Positions 36,977 through 46,186 of a DNA stretch of 64,000 nt are shown one piece after another. Position 1 is the first letter of the stretch. Each line of letters begins with the position of its first letter. The notes beneath the pieces are model-generated. The model had not been told where the DNA came from, did not search any database, and was given only the letters and a program-made list of their open reading frames with translations. The translations under genes and the position numbers were made by a program. The DNA is from Spongiivirga sp046524175 (GTDB taxonomy: Bacteria; Bacteroidota; Bacteroidia; Flavobacteriales; Flavobacteriaceae), in the NCBI RefSeq assembly GCF_046524175.1, contig NZ_JBEFZF010000010.1, positions 1 to 64,000 of the forward strand, written 5' to 3'.

Positions 36977-39172
36977 CTACTCTATCAAGATATTAAAAAG
37001 CACATAGGCTTTTATCCCTCTATCAAATCCTTCTAATTCAATATTTTCTCCTATCGATCCGATATAATTCTCATCTTTTCGAACACCATCTATATCTCCT
37101 AAAAAAATCTCACCACTTGCGGTATCTACAAAGAGTTCTATTTCCTTAATTCCCGGAAAAGGATTGATATCGACAGTTTCGTCAGTTCGTTCATTACGGG
37201 CTAATCCATCATCATCTCGAAGTTTTAGCCACACCTTTGCAAAGGGCTCGTTCCTTGCAATGGTATATCGAAACTCCCAATTAGGATAAATATCATTATC
37301 TCCTTCCTCTTTTGTTCCACTTTTAAAACGCTCAGTCGGATTTGTCCTTCCGCCGGGACGCCAATCCCAACCCGGTCCTGTTTCATTTTTCATGTAAAAA
37401 TCAATGTCATGTTTTCTACCCCCATCACGATCATCTGACTGTACTCTTAAAATTGTTGTCTTTACAGTTCTAATGGATGTTACAGGTCGAGAAATTCCAT
37501 CATAAAAATCAAAAGGATATATGGTATTAATACCATCTACGTCATAAGATGACAATCCTGAACCTGGAGTAACAGGATTCCCAGTTCTTGCATTGACAAT
37601 GGTTGGTGAGCCATCTTTAGAAAAAGCATATCCTCCGTAATGCATGATCGAGTTCTCATCATAGGGGGTTACCTTATAACCGTCAGAGGCGTGTTTTTTA
37701 AAATTACTAGACGTGCCACTTTGAATATTATCCCATAAAATTCGAACATGTCGATCTCGATCGCTACGGCTTTGCTCATGCCAAGCACCAGCGGCATGCA
37801 ATAACTCGTGAATCACTGTATTTCTTGATACATCTTGATTTAAACGTATCCGTTGAAAGATTCTACCACGCCCTACTTTACTTTTTCCCGCTGCATTCAT
37901 ATCACGATCTTTGATAAAACGAATATGGTTTTGCACTTTCCACTTTGGAACAATATTCAAATTAGTTCTCCTGTTTATTTCGTCAATCGCATCAAGGATT
38001 ACCCTTGTCTCTGCATTGCTAAAATCACCACTTTTAATTAAATAAGGTATAATCCCTTTGTTCCAAAGCCAATTTCTATTAATTAAACCATCGCTTACTC
38101 TGGTTACTAAGGCACTTGTCGTACTAGAAACACCAGAAGATGGTCTGGTTGGCCTTATTTCTCCATATTGGCTAAAATTTCGTTTTTTAGGAAGCGGTTT
38201 TGGTGGCGGATCAACCACATTCCTTGCTGTTCCCAATACGATATCCCCTTGAAACATAGCGAGTCCTTTTTCTACATAATACGATATGTTTTCAGGTCTA
38301 TTAAACATGGGCAGTGTTACGCGCTTTGTCAATATCGGAACTGGTCTAGGGTTATTCGTTGTATTGCTGCCAGTGGGCTCATTGGTGAGCACCACATTAA
38401 AACGAACCCCTCTTGGCATTTTCTTTCTGTTTTGATTAAAAATAGTCCAGTCTTTTCCATTTTTCCAGACTCCAATAGGGTTTGAATTATAGGTGCCTTT
38501 ATAATTGGTATTGGCAAAAACAGTAGTACTTCGCGTATACTGCAAAGGCGATTTTATTTTAGAAATATGATTGGTAGTTCTCGTTTCCTGATAATTAAAC
38601 CCATAAAGGTTTAGCTTCCCTATTTTATTATTTCCCTTTTTTAAAACCAGCACATTCATCTTTGTGTTTAGTGGCATTTTTTTACTTGTGTTTTCATTAT
38701 ATAATTTCCATTTTCCTTGCGAGTACCAAACACCAACGTTAGCGGTATTGTAAGCGCCATAGTTTTGTGTCACCAATACGATCTCATTGGGTTTACCATT
38801 GGTCAATCTATTATTTAAGGTTGTTATATGGCCTCTTGTGTTTGACGCGTTGGTTTTGTGTACAAAAGCTTGGTTGGAATTTTTTGGGAAGATCAACACA
38901 TTAAAATGAGTGGTTAATGGCATTTTACTTCGGTCTTGATTGAAAATATGCCATTTATTGTTGCTGTACCAAACCCCGATTTCATGTGCGTTATACTTGC
39001 CAAATTCCTGGGTTACAATCAAAATAGCACCCGGTTTATTATTGGTTGCAGGATGATTAATGGTTGTGATGTGATTTCGTGTATTTATGGCAGTACTAGT
39101 ATGATCAAATTTTATTTGACCCATAACACTACTAACCAAAAATAAGAGCGGAAAAATTATAAAGGTTTTCAT
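36977..39172 (-). CDS. Secreted astacin-like (M12A) metalloprotease with three N-terminal repeats
   Basis: A 731-residue exported protein. Signal peptide 1-19; three repeats of about 75 residues (22-95, 103-178, 187-264; each with RNHITTIN-like, 'GVWYSxxKW' and 'KMPLxTxFNVL' marks) resembling DUF7452; linker; astacin domain about 365-560 with HELLHAAGAWHE (His455, Glu456, His459, His465) and Met-turn SIMHY (Met510). The last 165 residues form a beta domain rich in Asp. It is related to flavastacin, which cuts before Asp. No T9SS domain is evident. A partial copy of the sigma-type box found at the 45-58 kb cluster sits about 50 bases before the start. Confidence 0.88.
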   Translation of the reverse strand: MKTFIIFPLLFLVSSVMGQIKFDHTSTAINTRNHITTINHPATNNKPGAILIVTQEFGKYNAHEIGVWYSNNKWHIFNQDRSKMPLTTHFNVLIFPKNSNQAFVHKTNASNTRGHITTLNNRLTNGKPNEIVLVTQNYGAYNTANVGVWYSQGKWKLYNENTSKKMPLNTKMNVLVLKKGNNKIGKLNLYGFNYQETRTTNHISKIKSPLQYTRSTTVFANTNYKGTYNSNPIGVWKNGKDWTIFNQNRKKMPRGVRFNVVLTNEPTGSNTTNNPRPVPILTKRVTLPMFNRPENISYYVEKGLAMFQGDIVLGTARNVVDPPPKPLPKKRNFSQYGEIRPTRPSSGVSSTTSALVTRVSDGLINRNWLWNKGIIPYLIKSGDFSNAETRVILDAIDEINRRTNLNIVPKWKVQNHIRFIKDRDMNAAGKSKVGRGRIFQRIRLNQDVSRNTVIHELLHAAGAWHEQSRSDRDRHVRILWDNIQSGTSSNFKKHASDGYKVTPYDENSIMHYGGYAFSKDGSPTIVNARTGNPVTPGSGLSSYDVDGINTIYPFDFYDGISRPVTSIRTVKTTILRVQSDDRDGGRKHDIDFYMKNETGPGWDWRPGGRTNPTERFKSGTKEEGDNDIYPNWEFRYTIARNEPFAKVWLKLRDDDGLARNERTDETVDINPFPGIKEIELFVDTASGEIFLGDIDGVRKDENYIGSIGENIELEGFDRGIKAYVLFNILIE

Positions 39173-39191
39173 AATGAGATTGTTTTTTATG

Positions 39192-39226
39192 TATCTCTTT
39201 ATGAAGTTGCATCTAGAAGGTTAACA
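39192..39226 (-). promoter_or_regulatory. Partial copy of the cluster-specific promoter before the astacin gene
   Basis: On the minus strand TGTTAACC (39226-39219) is an exact -35-type box. The following CATAAAGAGATA (39203-39192) resembles the -10 box but starts after 15 bases, not 17. The box directly follows the U tract of the nrdA terminator. Confidence 0.45.
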
Positions 39227-39230
39227 TAAA

Positions 39231-39265
39231 AAAACCTCAGAAGCTTTAAGAGCTTTTGAGGTTTT
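39231..39265 (-). terminator. Terminator of the nrdBA operon
   Basis: AAAACCTCA (39231-39239) pairs with TGAGGTTTT (39257-39265); the A run on the left becomes a U tract on the minus strand. It lies about 90 bases after the nrdA stop. Confidence 0.8.
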
Positions 39266-39354
39266 AACCATAGTTGTTTTTGATAATATATCTATTAACC
39301 GCTACTACTTTGTCTAACATCTCATATCTAGCAGCGCAGCAGTCTCATATCTAA

Positions 39355-41835
39355 TTAAGACCCACACATCTCGCAATCATCACCACCTTGTCCTTCTTTT
39401 GCTGCCTGGATGATTGCACGTAATTCTTCAGGACTCATTGGCTGTACTTCAGGAGCAGGCTCATCTACCTGTGCCTGTTTTTCTAAACCAATCGGTGTAG
39501 TTTGTACTGCAATTTCTTGTGCTGCCACTTCTTGTTTTACTTCAACAGCAATAGGCTCTTTTTTGGTCTCTTTTGCAACGGTAAACTTAATCGCATCTAC
39601 GGCCGACTTAGTACGTAGGTAATACATTCCTGTTTTCAAGCCGCTTTTCCATGCATAAAAGTGCATTGAGGTCAATTTACCCATAGTCGCGCCTTCCATA
39701 AACAGATTTAGTGACTGTGATTGGTCAATAAAGTATCCTCTATGACGAGACATATCGATAATGTCTTTCATACTCAATTCCCAAACTGTTTTATACAACT
39801 CTTTAATGTCCGCCGGGATCACATCAATATTTTGAATCGAACCATTTGCTCGCATTAGTTCTTGTTTCACGTTCTCATTCCACAATCCTAAACCTACTAA
39901 GTCTTCTAATAAGTGCTTGTTCACCACAATAAACTCACCTGATAGTACACGTCGTGTGTAAATATTAGAGGTATATGGCTCAAAACATTCATTGTTTCCA
40001 AGAATTTGCGAGGTACTTGCTGTTGGCATTGGTGCTACCAATAATGAGTTTCGCACACCGTTTTTCTTCACTTCTTTGCGAAGCTTTGCCCAGTCCCATC
40101 GTCCACTTAATTCATCATCTTTAATACCCCAAAGATTGTACTGGAATTCTCCTTTAGACATTGGTGAACCTTCGTAGGTATCATAAGCACCTTCTGCTTC
40201 TGCCAATTCCATCGATGCGGTAACTGCAGCAAAGTATAATGTTTCGAATATTTCCTGATTTAAATTCTTCGCTTCATCACTTGTAAATGGCATACGAAGT
40301 TTGATGAAGGTATCTGCTAAGCCTTGAACCCCAAGCCCAATCGGACGGTGACGGAAATTAGAATTTTGTGCCTCGATTACCGGATAATAATTACGATCGA
40401 TTACCTTATTCAGGTTCTTGGTTACTCTTTTTGTAATTCGGAATAACTCTTCATGATCGAACTCACCATTTTTCACAAACATTGGCAATGCAATACTTGC
40501 TAAATTACATACGGCCACCTCATCTGGAGAGGTATATTCTAAAATCTCAGTACACAGGTTCGAAGAGCGAATAGTACCCAAGTTTTTCTGGTTACTCTTG
40601 CGGTTTGCTGCATCTTTATACAGCATGTAAGGCGTGCCTGTTTCGATTTGAGATTCTAATATTTTTTCCCAAAGCTCACGGGCACGAATTGTTTTTCTGC
40701 CTTTTCCTTCTGCTTCGTACTTCGTATAAAGCGCTTCAAATTCTTCACTATGTGTATCAGGTAATCCCGGGCACTCGTTAGGACACATCAAGGTCCACTC
40801 TCCATCAGCATGAACGCGCTCCATAAATAAATCAGGAATCCACATGGCATAAAACAAATCGCGGGCGCGTAATTCTTCCGCTCCGTGATTCTTTTTCAAA
40901 TCAAGGAAGCTCATAATATCAGCATGCCACGGTTCAATGTACATCGCAAAAGATCCTTTGCGTTTTCCTCCTCCTTGATCAACATAACGGGCAGTATCGT
41001 TAAATACTTTTAGCATCGGTACAATCCCGTTTGATGTACCATTTGTACCACCTATGTAGCTACCGGTTGCACGAATGTTATGAATAGCCAAACCTATACC
41101 ACCTGCAGATTGTGATATTTTTGCAGTTTGCTTTAAAGTATCATAAATCCCATCGATACTATCTTCTTTCATTGTTAAAAGAAAACAAGAAGACATTTGT
41201 GGCTTTGGTGTCCCTGAATTGAATAATGTTGGTGTAGCGTGTGTAAAATACTTTTTAGACATCAACTCATAGGTCTCGATCGCCGCTTCGATATCGTCAT
41301 GATGAATCCCTACGGAAACGCGCATTAGCATATGTTGCGGACGCTCGTGAATTTTCCCATTTACTTTTAATAAATAAGAACGCTCAAGTGTTTTGAATCC
41401 GAAGTAATCATACCCAAAATCACGATTATAGATAATGGTAGAGTCTAAGCGCTCGGCATTATCCATAATTACTTGATACACCTCATCACTTAAAAGTGGT
41501 GCTTTTTTACCTGTACGTGGATTGATATATTCATACAAATCGGTCATTACTTCAGAGAACGACTTCTTCGTGTTTTTATGTAAGTTAGAAACAGAGATAC
41601 GTGCAGCTAAACGTGCATAATCAGGATGCGTTGTAGTCATGGTTGCCGCTACCTCAGCCGCCAAATTATCCAATTCAGACGTGGTTACGCCATCGTACAA
41701 ACCTTCAATAACACGCATCGAAATTTTTACCGGATCGACCAATTCGTTCAGTCCATAACACAGTTTACGAACCCTTGCGGTGATCTTGTCGAACATGATT
41801 GGTTCTTTTCTGCCGTCTCTTTTTACTACATACAT
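39355..41835 (-). CDS. nrdA: Ribonucleoside-diphosphate reductase alpha subunit, class Ia
   Basis: An 826-residue catalytic subunit that reduces ribonucleoside diphosphates to deoxyribonucleotides. An ATP-cone (1-90) is followed by the catalytic barrel with the reaction Cys in MSSCFLL, SSNLCTEI and VCNLAS. The C-terminus carries the redox pair CEMC in DDCEMCGS, which shuttles electrons from thioredoxin or glutaredoxin. Between the barrel and this pair is a linker rich in Val, Glu, Pro and Ala (about 745-800), longer than in E. coli, which would let the tail swing. It is the second gene of the nrdBA operon; order B-A is usual in this phylum. Confidence 0.97.
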   Translation of the reverse strand: MYVVKRDGRKEPIMFDKITARVRKLCYGLNELVDPVKISMRVIEGLYDGVTTSELDNLAAEVAATMTTTHPDYARLAARISVSNLHKNTKKSFSEVMTDLYEYINPRTGKKAPLLSDEVYQVIMDNAERLDSTIIYNRDFGYDYFGFKTLERSYLLKVNGKIHERPQHMLMRVSVGIHHDDIEAAIETYELMSKKYFTHATPTLFNSGTPKPQMSSCFLLTMKEDSIDGIYDTLKQTAKISQSAGGIGLAIHNIRATGSYIGGTNGTSNGIVPMLKVFNDTARYVDQGGGKRKGSFAMYIEPWHADIMSFLDLKKNHGAEELRARDLFYAMWIPDLFMERVHADGEWTLMCPNECPGLPDTHSEEFEALYTKYEAEGKGRKTIRARELWEKILESQIETGTPYMLYKDAANRKSNQKNLGTIRSSNLCTEILEYTSPDEVAVCNLASIALPMFVKNGEFDHEELFRITKRVTKNLNKVIDRNYYPVIEAQNSNFRHRPIGLGVQGLADTFIKLRMPFTSDEAKNLNQEIFETLYFAAVTASMELAEAEGAYDTYEGSPMSKGEFQYNLWGIKDDELSGRWDWAKLRKEVKKNGVRNSLLVAPMPTASTSQILGNNECFEPYTSNIYTRRVLSGEFIVVNKHLLEDLVGLGLWNENVKQELMRANGSIQNIDVIPADIKELYKTVWELSMKDIIDMSRHRGYFIDQSQSLNLFMEGATMGKLTSMHFYAWKSGLKTGMYYLRTKSAVDAIKFTVAKETKKEPIAVEVKQEVAAQEIAVQTTPIGLEKQAQVDEPAPEVQPMSPEELRAIIQAAKEGQGGDDCEMCGS

Positions 41836-41941
41836 TTGCTACACTTTTTGTTGTTTAGTACTCAATTTGATAGGGAAATAGGCCAAAAAATTCCCTGGCC
41901 CAATGGGCTATTATTTAAAAATTACTTTATTAATGTTGTGC

Positions 41942-41966
41942 TATTCTTCTGTTTTATAGAAGAATA
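41942..41966. repeat. 9-bp hairpin in the nrdB-nrdA gap
   Basis: TATTCTTCT, seven bases, AGAAGAATA, starting 18 bases beyond the nrdB stop codon. No U tract follows; it could protect the nrdB end or tune nrdA expression. Confidence 0.5.
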
Positions 41967-41983
41967 AAGAAAATTAGACTGGA

Positions 41984-42964
41984 CTAAAAATCAGCGTCAA
42001 AACTTATTTTATCATCTTCCTTGTCTTTGCTAAGCACTCCTGCTTTTTGATATTCTGATACTCGTTTTTCAAAGAAGTTGGTTTTTCCTTGAAGCGAGAT
42101 CATATCCATAAAGTCAAAAGGATTAGCAGTGCCATACTCATTTTCGCAACCTAGTTCACGAAGCAAACGGTCGGTTACAAACTCTAGATATTGTGTCATT
42201 AAGTTTGAATTCATTCCGATCAAACTCACCGGGAGTGACTCCGTAATAAATTCACGCTCAATATTTAAAGCATCAACGATAATTTCGCGAATGCGATCTT
42301 TTGGTACTTTATTCACCAAGTGGTTTTCATGCAAGTGCACCGCAAAATCACAGTGTACCCCTTCATCACGAGAAATCAGCTCATTCGAGAACGTTAATCC
42401 AGGCATCAAGCCACGTTTCTTTAACCAGAAAATAGAACAAAACGCTCCTGAAAAGAAAATTCCTTCTACCGCTGCAAATGCAATCAATCGCTCAGCAAAA
42501 CTTGGCGATTCAATCCATTTTAATGCCCAATCCGCTTTCTTTTTGATAGCCGGGAAATTTTCTATGGCGTTGAATAACGTATCTTTTTCTTTTTCGTCTT
42601 TTACGTATGTATCGATTAGAAGTGAGTAGGTTTCGCTATGAATGTTTTCCATCATAATTTGAAAACCATAGAAGAATTTGGCTTCAGAATACTGAACTTC
42701 ATTTACAAAGTTTTCAGCCAGGTTTTCATTTACAATCCCGTCACTCGCCGCAAAAAATGCTAAGATATGTTTGATAAAATAACGCTCATCGTCATTTAAT
42801 TTTTCAGCCCAATCAGTTAGGTCTTGATGTAGGTCTATTTCTTCAGCTGTCCAAAAACTAGCTTCCGATTTTTTATACCACTCCCAAATATCGTGATGTT
42901 GAATAGGGAAGATCACAAATCGATCTTTGTTTTCTGCTAAAATGGGTTCGATGGCTGTTGACAT
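41984..42964 (-). CDS. nrdB: Ribonucleoside-diphosphate reductase beta subunit, class Ia
   Basis: A 326-residue radical-generating subunit. Metal ligands and the radical Tyr are visible: FWTAEEID (first Glu), ENIHSETY with the spacing Glu-x-x-His-x-x-x-Tyr that matches Glu115-His118-Tyr122 of E. coli NrdB, and the later EGIFFSG and RDEGVHCDFA ligands. A Tyr radical (class Ia or Ib type) is therefore expected. The C-terminal tail that docks into NrdA is acidic (KEDDKISFDADF). First gene of the operon; no clear NrdR box was found upstream. Confidence 0.96.
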   Translation of the reverse strand: MSTAIEPILAENKDRFVIFPIQHHDIWEWYKKSEASFWTAEEIDLHQDLTDWAEKLNDDERYFIKHILAFFAASDGIVNENLAENFVNEVQYSEAKFFYGFQIMMENIHSETYSLLIDTYVKDEKEKDTLFNAIENFPAIKKKADWALKWIESPSFAERLIAFAAVEGIFFSGAFCSIFWLKKRGLMPGLTFSNELISRDEGVHCDFAVHLHENHLVNKVPKDRIREIIVDALNIEREFITESLPVSLIGMNSNLMTQYLEFVTDRLLRELGCENEYGTANPFDFMDMISLQGKTNFFEKRVSEYQKAGVLSKDKEDDKISFDADF

Positions 42965-43311
42965 TTTTCTTTTTCTTTACTCGTTTAAGGGATTTTTTTT
43001 CTAACTACTCGGGCTAACAAAGATTGAAAAATGTAAACGATTTTAAAAGTGGTACTTATTCACATTTGCATTGACTTTTTAACAGGATTACAGTATTTTC
43101 TTACAAAAATTAAAATCACAAAAAACAGTTATAATATTGATTATCAATTATTTATAAATGTTAAAATTCGCTCGCAAGTGATAAACACTAGGATTCTTAA
43201 CATTCTCTTAATCTATGCTTAATATTGAATAGCTTTGAAAATTTACAAAAGAAACCAAAAAGAAAAGCACCCTGTACAAGGTGCTTTTTAATTCAATACA
43301 AAAACCTATTA
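42965..43311. other. Gap between nrdB and the secreted-protein cluster
   Basis: 347 bases with no gene. Contains the terminator at 43263-43288 and AT-rich sequence upstream of nrdB. A near match to the -7 element (AATCTTTG on the minus strand, 43018-43025) lies about 55 bases before nrdB. No operator could be named. Confidence 0.5.
43263..43288 (-). terminator. Terminator of the three-gene secreted operon 43312-45667
   Basis: AAAAGCACC / GGTGCTTTT stem with an 8-base loop, followed on the minus strand by TTTTCTTTTT, 23 bases beyond the last stop codon. Confidence 0.85.
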
Positions 43312-44055
43312 TTAATTCTCCCAACTCATCGGCTCATTCAATAACTTCATAATTTCAGTATCATTTTCAAATCGCTTATAAGGGTTTCCTTTAAGCATTT
43401 TAAATGGGTTATATCCCATTTTGATCATCACCTTATTTCTGTAGTCATTAACCATTCGTTGTATTCGATAACGACCTGCATCAGGATTCGCTTTCATATA
43501 CTCAATAATCATCGGACTGATTTCCTTTCGGGCCTCAAAAGATTTAATCATGTCTTCGCGTGTCATTTCATCCATACCAGGAGCATTTTTTAACTGTTCA
43601 AAGCGTGCCGCATTTAAAAGTTGCATTGTTTGTAGTGCATTCCAAGGCTTTTCGGTCTCATTTTTATAGGTTTTTAAAAGAATCGCTTCGTCTTCACCTT
43701 GAACTACCGGAGTCACGTTTAAAACCGAACCGTTATTTGCAAGTTCAAACTTTGCTACTGTTTTTCGTTTCCAGCCCAACCTACTAATTAGGTAATGCTT
43801 GCCTTCTAGTTTCTTTATGTAACTGGTATCTACTTGCGGGGTGCTCGATTCGTTATTATAATCTTTTGTTGTAGCAATCCACATGTTGTCATTCAATACT
43901 GATTCTACCACCTGATAGTTGATATTGTAGGTAAACCATTTTCCTTGAATAGTTGCGATGCTATCTGGGACTGTTTTAATTGTGTTTTGTGCCTGACAAC
44001 TTACCAATGAAAAGATGGTAATTGCTACTGCGAACATGTTATTCTTTATCTTCAT
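43312..44055 (-). CDS. Lipoprotein of unknown function, last gene of a sigma-box operon
   Basis: A 247-residue lipoprotein: lipobox LVSC (Cys20) then a beta-rich region with paired Trp (GKWFTYNINY, NMWIATTKDY) and a C-terminal helical section rich in Met and Asn (DYRNKVMIKMGYNPFKMLKG). I do not recognise a family. It lies 12 bases after the preceding gene and is followed directly by a terminator, so it closes the operon that begins at the promoter 45698-45732. Codon use and composition look like its neighbours. Confidence 0.6.
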   Translation of the reverse strand: MKIKNNMFAVAITIFSLVSCQAQNTIKTVPDSIATIQGKWFTYNINYQVVESVLNDNMWIATTKDYNNESSTPQVDTSYIKKLEGKHYLISRLGWKRKTVAKFELANNGSVLNVTPVVQGEDEAILLKTYKNETEKPWNALQTMQLLNAARFEQLKNAPGMDEMTREDMIKSFEARKEISPMIIEYMKANPDAGRYRIQRMVNDYRNKVMIKMGYNPFKMLKGNPYKRFENDTEIMKLLNEPMSWEN

Positions 44056-44067
44056 TTTTTCTTGTTT

Positions 44068-44586
44068 TTATCGTGTTGGACGTCTTCTTAATATAAAATA
44101 TACTTCTAAAGGTTCGATTTCTCCACTTACCCCTTTTGGAACAGCCATTAAAGAGATTTGATATTTTCCTGCTGGCATGGTACCAATGAAGTCTGGTTTT
44201 TCGTTTGAATCAATGCCGGCCAGCACTCCTATAAAATCAAAACTTTCGGCCCCTACTAACATTTCTCCAGGAAAATATGGAATTGGCTTTGAACGAACAA
44301 TGCGTTCTACTAGTTTGCCGTCTTTCCGAACTTCGGTTACAAAATCGAAGAATATGATTGTTTCGCCATACATATTGGGCTTAACATCATCAGCCTTAAA
44401 ATTGAACCCAAGTTGATATTTCCCTGTTTTAAACTCTTTAAACAGCTGTACTGCCGAATTAGTTTCAGCTTGAATTTCAAACTTACTTTTTCCATTTATT
44501 AGTAACTGTCCTGTTGCTTCTTGCGCAAAATTGACTGAGGTGCTAAGCAACAGTATTCCAATCATTAATAGTTGTAGGCTTTTCAT
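44068..44586 (-). CDS. Small secreted protein of unknown function
   Basis: A 172-residue exported protein. Signal peptide 1-21 (LLLSTSVNFAQ), then a beta-rich domain beginning ATGQLLINGKSKFEIQ with several Lys-rich strands and a basic end (LRRRPTR). No recognised domain or catalytic motif. It lies 28 bases after the gene at 44615 and 12 bases before the next, in the same operon. Confidence 0.6.
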   Translation of the reverse strand: MKSLQLLMIGILLLSTSVNFAQEATGQLLINGKSKFEIQAETNSAVQLFKEFKTGKYQLGFNFKADDVKPNMYGETIIFFDFVTEVRKDGKLVERIVRSKPIPYFPGEMLVGAESFDFIGVLAGIDSNEKPDFIGTMPAGKYQISLMAVPKGVSGEIEPLEVYFILRRRPTR

Positions 44587-44614
44587 TTTCGTTTTCTTTT
44601 TTGATTAGTTCTTT

Positions 44615-45667
44615 TTAATCTACTAGTTCGATTGTATAGTTAACGAATGCTGAAGAATGGGCTGTCCATAAACCAAAACCTTTTGAGTTTTTTGTAGTCC
44701 CCATAATTTGACCTTTTATAATACGTTTTCCGTTTACAGAGGTCAGATAGAGTGGTTCATAGCCTGTTCCCATATTTGATTTTTGAAGACTTCTTCCGCT
44801 CTCTATCACCCAATCATTAGCTTTTGAAAAACTACTAGATGATGCTTTACCTGTTAGATAATTCAACATGTTTTTTAGATTTAGTTTGTCATTTTCATGA
44901 ATGACTCTGCCAACATCGTTCGAAACCTCATCAACAATCACCTGTAGTGCAAAATCAGCTGACGAATCTGTTATTCTTGTGGCCTTAGGGATTTCTAAAA
45001 TTCCCGAATTATTAATATTCATTGTCCTTTTTTCCTTGACATGCAACTGCACCTGCTGATGATCGGAAACTCCTTTTTTTCTATGGACATGTAAAGCTGT
45101 CTGAGGACCGTATTTTTTAATCTGCTTTTCAATACGAGAATATCTTTTATTTGACATTCCTATTGATTTATTACTCAGTTTTAATGTAGGCACAAATTTT
45201 AATAGGTAGTCATCAGTTTTATCACGATCCCATGAAGTATTACATTTTATACTATTTAAAGTAATCTTCATTTTGTGTACTCCTGTATTGGCTGCGTTCA
45301 CTCTTTTTACATAGCGTCGTTTAGATACGTAAGTGCCATTCCAATTTCCGGTTAACTTAGGTGTCCAACCCCATTTACCTACTAGTTTTTTACCTCTTTC
45401 GGTAAATCTAAAATATCCCTTCTTTTTTAGTTTTTTGTTGACAAACGTTCCTCTGTACATCTTTGCATTAGGATTATAAGTCCCGCTAAAAGTCCCATTG
45501 GCACTATGGTAAATACCGCTTAATCTATTGTTTCTTGAGTCGACAACAAGATCGATCTTTCCAAAATCGGTATTAAAGGTTGCTTTCGTTACCGTGTAGG
45601 TTGTTGTTTGTGCTTGTATCATTATTGTAACTAATAATAATACGATACTGAAGTATGCTCTTTTCAT
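44615..45667 (-). CDS. Secreted protein of unknown function, first gene of a sigma-box operon
   Basis: A 350-residue exported protein with signal peptide 1-19. The first 110 residues are beta-rich with repeated Gly/Tyr turns (GIYHSANGTFSGTYN, RGTFVNKKLKKKGYF, TGNWNGTYVSKR), a pattern like short beta-solenoid or MORN-like turns. The rest is a beta domain with GKRIIKGQIMGTTKN and a Ser-rich helix. It begins 31 bases downstream of the sigma-type -10 box at 45698-45707. No function can be given. Confidence 0.6.
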   Translation of the reverse strand: MKRAYFSIVLLLVTIMIQAQTTTYTVTKATFNTDFGKIDLVVDSRNNRLSGIYHSANGTFSGTYNPNAKMYRGTFVNKKLKKKGYFRFTERGKKLVGKWGWTPKLTGNWNGTYVSKRRYVKRVNAANTGVHKMKITLNSIKCNTSWDRDKTDDYLLKFVPTLKLSNKSIGMSNKRYSRIEKQIKKYGPQTALHVHRKKGVSDHQQVQLHVKEKRTMNINNSGILEIPKATRITDSSADFALQVIVDEVSNDVGRVIHENDKLNLKNMLNYLTGKASSSSFSKANDWVIESGRSLQKSNMGTGYEPLYLTSVNGKRIIKGQIMGTTKNSKGFGLWTAHSSAFVNYTIELVD

Positions 45668-45697
45668 TGTTATAATATTTTAAGTTGTTTATGTTTA

Positions 45698-45732
45698 ATA
45701 CTTAGTGAGGTGCTTTAAATAACAGGTTAACA
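45698..45732 (-). promoter_or_regulatory. Cluster-specific sigma promoter of the operon 45667-43312
   Basis: On the minus strand TGTTAACC (45732-45725), exactly 17 bases, then CACTAAGTAT (45707-45698). Same boxes and spacing as at 49575-49610 and 57949-57984. Confidence 0.7.
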
Positions 45733-45762
45733 TTTGGGTGCAGAAATTTTTGACAAAAAGTA

Positions 45763-45797
45763 AAAACCCTTACTCGTCAGTATCAAGCAAGGGTTTT
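45763..45797 (-). terminator. Terminator of the five-gene secreted operon 49553-45820
   Basis: AAAACCCTT (45763-45771) pairs with AAGGGTTTT (45789-45797). It lies just after the DUF4870 stop codon and just before the next sigma-type promoter. Confidence 0.8.
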
Positions 45798-45819
45798 CAA
45801 ATCAGATAAATAAAACCAA

Positions 45820-46185
45820 TCAACCAATGTTCTTAAGCCATTCTTCGTATTTTTTCCCTAGAATAGGCACCGGTTTCGTTTTCTCATTTATGGCATTTAC
45901 CAATCCCATGATCCACATATATAAAAGGATGAAAATGCCTAGAATATTGATGATCCAACCAAGGATGGGAATAAGGCCAACTATGCCTAACGCTATTCCA
46001 GTAGCAGCCATTCCCAGCGATTGTTTAATGTGGTAGCTGGCAAATGCATCTTTTTTATCATTATTCATGACAAAAGCGATAATTAAACCGATAATGGTGA
46101 TGTATGATATTACTGCTATGTTTTTACCTTCTTTATTTACCGCAGTATCTTTTGCAATAGGATTTATAGTTTTTGAAGTTTCCAT
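45820..46185 (-). CDS. DUF4870 / Tic20-like small membrane protein
   Basis: A 121-residue protein with three hydrophobic segments (about 25-43, 55-80, 85-105) separated by short loops with the typical KDAFASYHIKQSLG motif. Matches DUF4870/Tic20-like proteins of four-helix type. It closes the five-gene operon, one base after the preceding gene's stop region. Role unknown. Confidence 0.8.
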   Translation of the reverse strand: METSKTINPIAKDTAVNKEGKNIAVISYITIIGLIIAFVMNNDKKDAFASYHIKQSLGMAATGIALGIVGLIPILGWIINILGIFILLYMWIMGLVNAINEKTKPVPILGKKYEEWLKNIG

Positions 46186-46186
46186 A

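Noticed and set aside
43137..43147. TTGAT-T-ATCAA dyad before nrdB, like an FNR box
   Set aside because: The half-sites are separated by one base instead of four, so it does not fit a Crp/Fnr dimer.
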